DNA of 64,000 nucleotides from Pyxidicoccus xibeiensis. GTDB lineage: Bacteria; Myxococcota; Myxococcia; Myxococcales; Myxococcaceae. Below, one piece after another: positions 23,086 through 30,099 of this stretch; position 1 is the first letter of the stretch; each line of letters opens with the position of its first letter. The stretch covers positions 166,404 through 230,403 of the forward strand of contig NZ_JAJVKV010000016.1 of NCBI RefSeq assembly GCF_024198175.1. Direction: 5' to 3'. The notes beneath the pieces are model-generated. The model saw nothing but the letters and a program-made list of their open reading frames with translations. It had not been told where the DNA came from and ran no database searches. A program made the position numbers and the translations under genes.

Positions 23086-26000
23086 TCACGGCTTCCCTTC
23101 TGGCGGCGTCATCACGAACCGGAAGTTGTTCTTCCAGATGGGGTGCGACTGCGGCGGAAGGAGCTTCATGATGACCTGCGCCTCGGTGTTCATCCGCTTC
23201 TTCCACTGGTCGCCAATCTGGCTGTTCACCTTGGAGTTGCCGACGTAGCGCCGCATCTTCTGGAAGAGGGTCGTCCAGGCCTTGTCGTCGAAGTTCTTCC
23301 CCGGGGGAAGCTTGAACTCCGGCCAGCTGTCCTCGCCTCCCGCGACCTGGTCGGGGTTGTGGAGGACGGCGAAGGTGCCGAACCCGTTCTTCAGGTGGAT
23401 GAACTGATTCCACAGGCCGACCCGCTTCGCCATCGCACCGTAGTAGGGGCTGAGCTTCTCGCGGACCTTCACCTCGTTCCCCTGCCGCCCGATGACGCGC
23501 AGCTCGTGGTAGTGAATCTCGTCCTCCTCCTCGTCGGTGCCGCCGAGGTCGGTGCGCCTGGGCCGCAGGTCCTCGTGCAGCTCCCGCTGCACGGTGACTC
23601 CGTCATCCACCTGGAGGCCCAGCAGGTCGGACGAGCCCTGGGCCTTGAGAATCCGGTCCACGGCCACCTGGGCCAGGCGGAGCCGCTCGTTGGCCAGGGC
23701 GAGCAGCGGCTCCCAGTGCGCCTGGAGCCCCTGCTGCTTCTCGGTGGCCTTCACGTTCCGCTCGAGTTTTCGCTTGTTGACGCCGACGGCCTCCTGGGCC
23801 TTCTTGGTGGTCTTCTTGGCCTGGGCCAGTTCCTGCTTGAGCTTCTCCAGGGTCTTTGCATCCTGCGCGAGCCGGTCGAGCTCGGCCCTGATGCCCTTGA
23901 GCCGCTCGTCCAGGTCCTTCTGTCGGTCGGTGCTGACCTCGAGGGCCTTGGCCGCACGCTCCTTCAAGGCCTTCAGCACGGCCTCGCGTCCGCCCATGTC
24001 CATCATCCGGTAGAGCGTCGCGTCCATGCGGAACAGCAGCAGGTTCTTCAGCCACCGGTCCACGGTGTAGCCGTTGATGCCCCGCTGCTGCAGCTTGAGC
24101 TGGCGCGCCATCTCCTTGCGGAAGGCGGTGCGGTACTGGGCGCGCGGGCTCGACTTGTCGGGATACTGGAAGGGGTTCCCATGGAACTCGAGGGTGCGCG
24201 GCGCCACGGGAATGGTCCTCAGCGCGCGGGCGAGCCTGGCGATCTGCATGGTGCGGCCGAGGCTGGCCACCACGGTCATCACGTCGCCCAGCGGCGCGTC
24301 CAGCGACCTGCGCACGCGCCGGTTGATGCGGCCTCCGATGATGCGCGCGACCTTGAACTTCTCCGCGCGCGCCTGCACGGTATCCCGGGTGGTGCGGACG
24401 AGGTTCGGCCCTGACTGGTTGAACGCACGGGACATGGCCTCACCGGCGGAGACGGCCGCCAGGGCCAGGGCCTCGTCGGAGTCGGCCACACGCAGCCGGG
24501 CCCGCCCGTCCTTCTGGCCCAACTGGACGGGCTCGCTGCCGCCGTGCAGCCGGGCCTGGCGGTCCACGGGCTTGAAGGCCTCATCGGCGGTGAGGGTGCT
24601 CACCTGCTTCACCAGCGCCGTCAGCGCGGCCTGCGCCACTTGCACGCGCCTCTTCATCTCCGACGGCTTCTTCTTCTGGTTCTGCCCCGAGCGCTTGCGC
24701 TTCGTGCCCTTGTGCCGGTCGTGGGTGGCCTTGGCGTTCTTCTCCGCCTCCTTGAGCGTCTTCTGCTCGTCGGTGAGCTGGTCCAGGGCGTGGGCGCGGT
24801 CCCTCGCCTGCGGCAGCAGCGTGCGCACCGTCGCCTTGTCCGCGTCCGCCAGCAGGTCCATCCGGCCCTGCCACCTCGTGAGCTTCGCCTCGAGGGTCTC
24901 CACCTCGCTCGCCATCATCGTCGTGGTGCCGCGCGCCTCCTCCTTGATGAACAGGCGGTGGGACTCGGCGCCGTCGGAGAACGTCATCGTCTCGCCGATG
25001 GGGCCGTCGAAGCTCTCGGTGTTCTCTCCGCGCCCGCCTCGGCCCTTGCCTCCGCGCGCGCCGCCCGGAGCCCCGCCGCCCGTGCCCTCGCGCCAGGTGC
25101 CCGGCTTGCGCCGCTCGCCGCCGCTGCCCTTGGACACGTCGTTGGCCAGCAGGTCCGTCATGAACTTGCTGGAGTCGAAGTCCACCTCGCCGAACTGGAC
25201 GGTGGGCCAGGTGCGAGAGCCGAGCACGTAGTCCACGTCCGCGCCGATGCCGAACTCGCCGGGCAGCGGGTACTCCAGGCTGAACAGCGGCCACGTCCAC
25301 TTCTTGTCGGGCGCGGGTGACCACCACGGCGAGTCCAGCTCGACGAACAAATCTCCGCTGAAGCCCAGGAACGGCTGCGCGGCAATCTCCATGTGGCCGC
25401 CGATGAACCACTCGGGCTTGCCTGCCGCGTTCATCCGCCGGCCGATGCGCGCCACCGCGTCCACGTAGCCGCGCACGCCGGCCAGCGCGTTCAGTCCCAC
25501 GCCCGCCTTGAGGTCGTGGCCGAGCACGGTGATGACCACGCCGCCCTCGGCGCGCAGGCGCAGTCCCGCGAAGGCGGAGATGTTGACCGAGCCCTCCAGG
25601 ACGAACAGGTTCTCCACGCGCGGGTCCGTGGAGAACTGCCCGCTGGCGCTCATGTTGTGAATCTTCCCGGGCCCCACCTTCGCCAGGGCCTCCAGGCCGA
25701 TGTTGGCGAACACGCCCACCTGGCCGATGACGGGCACGCCGTAGCCCGCGCGAATCTCCAGCTTGAAGAGGCGCTTGTTCCACTCCTTCTCCGGGAAGAG
25801 GATGAGCTCCTTCTGCGGGCGGACCTCGCCGATGATGGTCGCCTGTGCCTGGCTGTTGACGAGCACGCGAGCGCGGCCCGACAGCCACGGCGTCAGGGTG
25901 ATGGTCAGCTCGCCCCAGCCGCAGAAGGCGCGCTTGCCTGGCTTGGGCGGGTTGCCCTCGCCGGGCGGCGCGACGGGCAGCGCGGACGGGTCCAGGTCGG

Positions 26001-26919
26001 TCCGCGTGGTGAGGTCCCTCGCGGTCTTCTCGTCGGTGGCGATGAGGGTGATGGTGCCGCCCATGCGCTCGTTGCGGTACCCCACCGTGCCCTGCACGTG
26101 GACGAAGCCGTCCGCGAGCTTCGCCACCACCGCGCCCGACGCCGGACCGATGGTGACGGAGATGCGCAGGTCTCCACCCAGCTTGCCGTCCGAGCCCCGG
26201 CGCACGCGCAGCTCGCCGCCGGAGCAGCCGGGGATGTCTATCTTCGCGCCGCCCTCGACCTGCAGCGCCTGGTTGTCCAGCTTCAGCGAGCCGGTGCCCT
26301 CCAGGTAGCCGCCGAGGCGGAAGCCCATGTTCTCCACGGCGAGGTTGATGCGCCCGGCGGTGAACTCATTGACGACGCGGGGCACGGTGATGCGCGTCAT
26401 GCCCAAGAGGCCGAGCGCCTCGGTGCTCTTGAGCATCCCGTCCACGAGCGCGCGCCGCGAGCCGCGCACGGGGCCCGGCTGGCCCACGCCCACCCAGCCG
26501 GTGACGACGTTGTCCTTCACCACCACCACCAGCGTGGTGGGGACCGCGTCCGCCAGGGGCGCGAGCGCGGGGTGGGCGAGGCGGATGGCGGTGCCCGCGC
26601 CGGTGGTGTTGAACGTCTCGCCGCGCTTGCGCACCTTGATGGTGCCCTCGGCGAGCCCGGGCAGGCGCACGGGGACCTCCAGGTCGCGCCCCACCTTCGC
26701 CTCGGCGGCGGTGGCCTCGGGAATCAGCAGCTGTCCCGAGGACAGGTCCACCTCGCCGATGGACAGGGTGCCGCCCACCGGCTGCGGCGTCAGGCGTACC
26801 ACCGGAGCGCTGCCCATGCGGGAGGCGGCGCCGGCCGGTGCGGCGGCTCGCGACGGCGAGGGGCGCGAGGCGGCGGGCGCTGGCGCGGGCGGGCGCGTCG
26901 TGCGGGTGGGGGTGCTCAT
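23086..26919 (-). CDS. Giant toxin with C-terminal Ntox15-like (Tde1-type) DNase domain
   Basis: 1277 residues. It begins with a Pro/Ala/Arg-rich 35 residues, then a long beta-rich region (about 40-580) with repeated amphipathic strands, a Gly/Lys/Arg-rich linker (about 600-640), a charged helical region with a basic patch (KRKRSGQNQKKKPSEMKRR) and a coiled coil (about 1000-1100). The last 350 residues hold the Ntox15-like signature: RQLKLQQRGINGYTVDRWLK and the HxxD motif HNPD at 1187-1190 (23350-23361). Tde1-type DNases use this HxxD. There is no signal peptide. It is sandwiched between an AAA+ ATPase gene (4-base overlap) and the Tdi1-like gene. The delivery route is unknown; contractile injection is the best guess. 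Confidence 0.72.
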   Translation of the reverse strand: MSTPTRTTRPPAPAPAASRPSPSRAAAPAGAASRMGSAPVVRLTPQPVGGTLSIGEVDLSSGQLLIPEATAAEAKVGRDLEVPVRLPGLAEGTIKVRKRGETFNTTGAGTAIRLAHPALAPLADAVPTTLVVVVKDNVVTGWVGVGQPGPVRGSRRALVDGMLKSTEALGLLGMTRITVPRVVNEFTAGRINLAVENMGFRLGGYLEGTGSLKLDNQALQVEGGAKIDIPGCSGGELRVRRGSDGKLGGDLRISVTIGPASGAVVAKLADGFVHVQGTVGYRNERMGGTITLIATDEKTARDLTTRTDLDPSALPVAPPGEGNPPKPGKRAFCGWGELTITLTPWLSGRARVLVNSQAQATIIGEVRPQKELILFPEKEWNKRLFKLEIRAGYGVPVIGQVGVFANIGLEALAKVGPGKIHNMSASGQFSTDPRVENLFVLEGSVNISAFAGLRLRAEGGVVITVLGHDLKAGVGLNALAGVRGYVDAVARIGRRMNAAGKPEWFIGGHMEIAAQPFLGFSGDLFVELDSPWWSPAPDKKWTWPLFSLEYPLPGEFGIGADVDYVLGSRTWPTVQFGEVDFDSSKFMTDLLANDVSKGSGGERRKPGTWREGTGGGAPGGARGGKGRGGRGENTESFDGPIGETMTFSDGAESHRLFIKEEARGTTTMMASEVETLEAKLTRWQGRMDLLADADKATVRTLLPQARDRAHALDQLTDEQKTLKEAEKNAKATHDRHKGTKRKRSGQNQKKKPSEMKRRVQVAQAALTALVKQVSTLTADEAFKPVDRQARLHGGSEPVQLGQKDGRARLRVADSDEALALAAVSAGEAMSRAFNQSGPNLVRTTRDTVQARAEKFKVARIIGGRINRRVRRSLDAPLGDVMTVVASLGRTMQIARLARALRTIPVAPRTLEFHGNPFQYPDKSSPRAQYRTAFRKEMARQLKLQQRGINGYTVDRWLKNLLLFRMDATLYRMMDMGGREAVLKALKERAAKALEVSTDRQKDLDERLKGIRAELDRLAQDAKTLEKLKQELAQAKKTTKKAQEAVGVNKRKLERNVKATEKQQGLQAHWEPLLALANERLRLAQVAVDRILKAQGSSDLLGLQVDDGVTVQRELHEDLRPRRTDLGGTDEEEDEIHYHELRVIGRQGNEVKVREKLSPYYGAMAKRVGLWNQFIHLKNGFGTFAVLHNPDQVAGGEDSWPEFKLPPGKNFDDKAWTTLFQKMRRYVGNSKVNSQIGDQWKKRMNTEAQVIMKLLPPQSHPIWKNNFRFVMTPPEGKP

Positions 26920-28976
26920 CCTCGCACGCTCCGGATGGTGCCCACGTTGCGCTTCAGCGGGCAGATGCCGCCGGACTTCCGGTACTCCCGCTGGATGGCC
27001 GCGTCGAGGTGCTCGGTCTCCATGGTGCCTCCATCGTCGAGTGCGAGGCTGGCCGCGTGAAGGACGACGTTGCGTATCTGACCGCCGGAGAACCCGCAGC
27101 GCGCGGCCACCTCGTGGAGGAACTGCGCTTCCACGGCGTGGTGCACCGGCAGGTGGAGCTGCCAGATGCCCCAGCGCTCGGCGGCGTCGGGGGCGCGGAA
27201 GTCCACGGTGACGTCCATGCGCCGGGCGAAGGCGGTGTCTATCTGGTCGCCCGCGTTGGTGGTGAGGAGCATGATGCCCTCGAACGACTCGATGCGCTGG
27301 AGGAGGTAGTTGGTCTCCAGATTGGCGTAGCGGTCATTCGACGTCTGCACGGCGGTGCGCCTGGCGAGCAGCGCGTCGCCCTCGTCGAAGAGCAGGACGA
27401 CGTCCAGCTCCTCGGCGAGCGAGAAGATGCGGCTGAGGTTCTTCTCCGTCTCGCCGATGTACTTGTTCACGACGCTGGAGAGGTCGACCTTGTAGAGCTC
27501 CATGCCCAGCTTCGCCGCGAGCAGGCGCGCGGCCAGCGTCTTGCCGGTGCCGCTGGGCCCTCGGAACAGCGCGCGCACGCCGGGGCGGAGGTGCCGGCCC
27601 AGGGACGGGCCCACGGCGTCCTGCAGCTGCTCGCGCTGGCTGCACCGTCGCTCCAGGTGGAGCAGCTCCCGCTGCACGTCGGCGGCGACGGCGAGCTCAC
27701 TCCAGTCGCCGCCCGTCTCCATGCGCGTGGCGAGCGCATCGAGCGCCTGCCGGTCGAGCCCGCCCACGGCGCGGCGCACGTCCTCGGCGGTGAGGGTGTC
27801 GCGGCCGGCGAGTGCCGCCTGCGAGCGGGCCAGTTCCGCGGCGGCGTGGATGTGGCCGCTGCTCAGCCGGAAGCGGGTGGCGAGCGTGTCGAGCACTGCC
27901 TCCTCCACGACGCCCGAGCGGAGCCAGTGCGCGCGGCGTGCCGCCGGGGACGGTGTCTCCAGCGTCAGCGTGACGGCGCGCTCCACCCTGCCGCCCGCGC
28001 CGCCGAAGCGGCCGAGCACCACGGCCACGGGGGCATCACAGGCACCGAACCCGGGCAGCTCGGTGACCTCTCCCGGAGCGGGGTCGACGACGAAGGCGGG
28101 CACGGCGTGCAGCAGCGTGGCCAGCGTGCCGGCCAGCCGCGCGTGCTCCTCGTTGCGAGTCGTGGCCTGACGTGAGGGCTCGTCGCCGCGGGGCGAGGGC
28201 AGCTCCACCTCCAGCAGGCCGCGCCCCAGCGAGCGGGCGAGCGCGCCCACCAGCGTGCGCCGTCCGCCGTGGCGAGGCCCGCGCACCAGCAGCGTGCGCA
28301 CCTCGCGCCGGTCCAGCAGGGGTGGCAGCCGCTCGACGGTGTCGCGCAGCGCGTCCGGGAGAATCAGGCGTGAGGGCTCCAGCAGCTCGGCCGCCGGGCG
28401 GTGGCGCAGCCACGGGAGGGGGCGTGCGCGCACGTCGCCGCGCAGCGCGTCCCAGAGGGGGCCAGGCACTTCGAAGGCCCACTCGATGCGGGGCGCGTCG
28501 GGGTTCGTCACGCGCAGGAGGCCGGCCTCGCGCAGGGGCTCCAGGGCGGCGCGGGCCTCGCCGCCCTCGGCGTTCCACCAGGCGTGGAGCAGTCCGAGCG
28601 TCGGACGGTGAACTCCGGGCGCGGCCTGCAGTGTCTCGAAGAGAAGTCCGAAGCGGGCGTCCTCTTCGGTGAGGCCGACGCAGAAGAGGAGGGTGAGGGC
28701 GCGGTGGTCGAGCCCGGCGGCCTCACGCAGGGCGCGCGTGGGCAGGTGGCCGGGGACGCGGCGCTCCCAGGCGGAGAGGGCGGCCTGCCACCACGCGTCG
28801 TCGCGCCCGGCCGCGCCGAGTGCGGCCAGCTCGTCGTGGTAGCCGGCGAGGAAGGGGAACTCGTCCGAGGCGCCGACGCGTGCGAGCACCCGAGAGACGG
28901 CGGCGAACCAGTACAGGCGGAAGTGGCTTGCCGCTGTGGGAGCGATTGCCTCGAAAGCCGCCTCTGGCTGCTTCAT
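26916..28976 (-). CDS. AAA+ ATPase of injection-system type
   Basis: 686 residues from the ATG at 28976, with GGGGGA about 6 bases upstream. The second half has an intact AAA+ module: Walker A GPSGTGKT, Walker B VVLLFDEGDAL, sensor GIMLLTTNAGDQID and FARRMDV as arginine finger. The first half has a degenerate module (RGPRHGGRRTLVGALARS with no Walker lysine). This layout, a winged N-terminal part, a dead module and a live one, resembles the ATPases found beside extracellular contractile injection loci. It starts the operon that encodes the giant toxin; a loading or unfolding role is inferred. Confidence 0.8.
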   Translation of the reverse strand: MKQPEAAFEAIAPTAASHFRLYWFAAVSRVLARVGASDEFPFLAGYHDELAALGAAGRDDAWWQAALSAWERRVPGHLPTRALREAAGLDHRALTLLFCVGLTEEDARFGLLFETLQAAPGVHRPTLGLLHAWWNAEGGEARAALEPLREAGLLRVTNPDAPRIEWAFEVPGPLWDALRGDVRARPLPWLRHRPAAELLEPSRLILPDALRDTVERLPPLLDRREVRTLLVRGPRHGGRRTLVGALARSLGRGLLEVELPSPRGDEPSRQATTRNEEHARLAGTLATLLHAVPAFVVDPAPGEVTELPGFGACDAPVAVVLGRFGGAGGRVERAVTLTLETPSPAARRAHWLRSGVVEEAVLDTLATRFRLSSGHIHAAAELARSQAALAGRDTLTAEDVRRAVGGLDRQALDALATRMETGGDWSELAVAADVQRELLHLERRCSQREQLQDAVGPSLGRHLRPGVRALFRGPSGTGKTLAARLLAAKLGMELYKVDLSSVVNKYIGETEKNLSRIFSLAEELDVVLLFDEGDALLARRTAVQTSNDRYANLETNYLLQRIESFEGIMLLTTNAGDQIDTAFARRMDVTVDFRAPDAAERWGIWQLHLPVHHAVEAQFLHEVAARCGFSGGQIRNVVLHAASLALDDGGTMETEHLDAAIQREYRKSGGICPLKRNVGTIRSVRG

Positions 28977-29002
28977 CGCGTTCCCCCAAGCTCCGCTGAT
29001 AC

Positions 29003-29017
29003 GGACAGTCTTAGTCC
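29003..29017. promoter_or_regulatory. Dyad in the divergent AAA+/DUF4150 promoter region
   Basis: GGACAGTCTTAGTCC: GGAC and GTCC arms around seven bases, about 27 bases before the ATPase start codon. It is a possible operator; there is no matching second copy. Confidence 0.3.
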
Positions 29018-29059
29018 AGACAGACACGACGGAGCAACGCGAACGGCCCCCGAGGGCGA

Positions 29060-29088
29060 TTGCCCACCTTGTTGCCGACTCCTAGGGT
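29060..29088 (+). promoter_or_regulatory. Candidate promoter of cassette 2
   Basis: TTGCCC (29060-29065), 17 bases, TAGGGT (29083-29088). The predicted start of transcription lies only a few bases before the ATG at 29100. The -10 sits inside an imperfect dyad (CCGAC...GTCGG, 29076-29092). Confidence 0.4.
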
Positions 29089-29099
29089 CGGACCGCGCC

Positions 29100-29570
29100 A
29101 TGGCTAACACGGTCGGTGTGAACAAGATGTCTGTGGTCACGAAGGATTCACAGGGCACCACGGTGGCCTTCCCGGACGTGTGCAAGACGCCGAGCCCCGC
29201 AGGGCCCGTCCCCATCCCGTACCCGAACATCGCGCGCTCCGCCGACACCGCGAAGGGCAGCCAGAAGGTGACGGTCGAGAGCAACCCCCTGTGCCTGAAG
29301 GACTCGAACTTCAGCACCAGCACGGGGGACGAGGCCGGCACGGCGGGAGGTGGAGTGGCCTCCAGCAAGACGAAGGGCAAGGCCGAGTTCGTCAACTTCT
29401 CCTTCGACGTGAAGGTCGAGGGGAAGAACGTGGCGCGTGCCTTCGACCTGATGCTGCACAACGACAAGAACACCCCTCCGGTGCCCTTGATGCAGCCACC
29501 CGTGGCCGCGCCGGGGAAGAGCCCGGAGAAGACGATGTGCCCTGTCTGTAACGAATACCACGACACGTGA
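29100..29570 (+). CDS. PAAR-like DUF4150 protein (cassette 2)
   Basis: 156 residues. The DUF4150 pattern is clear: an N-terminal VNKMSVVTKDSQGTTVAFPD, then CKTPSPAGPVPIPYPNIA, the Gly-rich GDEAGTAGGGVASSKTKGKA, and EGKNVARAFDLMLHNDKNTP. DUF4150 proteins are thought to sharpen the T6SS spike like PAAR proteins and to carry effectors. The C-terminal end has a CPVC pair after the family core. It is about 80% identical by eye to the cassette 3 copy up to residue 130. It starts cassette 2, divergent from the AAA+/toxin operon. Confidence 0.88.
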   Translation: MANTVGVNKMSVVTKDSQGTTVAFPDVCKTPSPAGPVPIPYPNIARSADTAKGSQKVTVESNPLCLKDSNFSTSTGDEAGTAGGGVASSKTKGKAEFVNFSFDVKVEGKNVARAFDLMLHNDKNTPPVPLMQPPVAAPGKSPEKTMCPVCNEYHDT

Positions 29571-29586
29571 TGTCCGCGGAGGTCGC

Positions 29587-30099
29587 ATGAGCGGCCAGAA
29601 GCCAGGTGCTGAGCAGCGCGGGACAGCAGCTCCCGACCTCATTCATGGGCACAAGGTGGGCTGGGTCGCCGGCCGGGCCAGCGAGGGAGCCCTGCTGGTG
29701 GACTTCCGAGGTAACTCCGGCGGACTGCTTCCGGCGCGTTCGACCGTCTCGCTGGATTCCCGTGCGATGGATGCGGCCGTGGCGGCGCGGCAGTCCGTCG
29801 TCCTCCTCTTCGACGAGGGGAACCCCCAGCGCCCCATCATCGTCGGGCTCATTCAGGAGCCGAGTCCTTCGCCACTCACGGATGCGCTGCTGGACGTGCC
29901 CGCGCGTCCGGAGGCGCGGGAGGTCAGCTTGGACGGTCAGCGGGTCGTGCTCGAGGGCAGGGAGGAGGTCGTCCTGCGGTGCGGAGATTCGAGCATCACC
30001 CTGCGCAGCGACGGACAGGTTCTCATCCGGGGACTGAGGGTCGAAACCCGCGCCATGGGCACCAACCGCATCAAGGGCGGGAATGTCCAGATCAACTGA
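29587..30099 (+). CDS. DUF6484 protein (cassette 2)
   Basis: 170 residues. It begins with a flexible polar stretch, then strands such as GWVAGRASEGALLVDFRGN, SVVLLFDEGNPQRPIIVGLI, and ends with VVLRCGDSSITLRSDGQVLI and ATMGTNRIKGG-type strands, as in gp5/VgrG-like beta-helical or OB-rich proteins. DUF6484 is found next to DUF4150 and effector genes. It is 16 bases after the DUF4150 gene; its 3' end overlaps the start of the next gene. A structural role at the spike is inferred. Confidence 0.8.
   Translation: MSGQKPGAEQRGTAAPDLIHGHKVGWVAGRASEGALLVDFRGNSGGLLPARSTVSLDSRAMDAAVAARQSVVLLFDEGNPQRPIIVGLIQEPSPSPLTDALLDVPARPEAREVSLDGQRVVLEGREEVVLRCGDSSITLRSDGQVLIRGLRVETRAMGTNRIKGGNVQIN

Noticed and set aside
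23086..26919. eCIS core (DUF4157) domain in the giant toxin
   Set aside because: I looked for the HExxH motif typical of this domain and did not find it in the N-terminal part.
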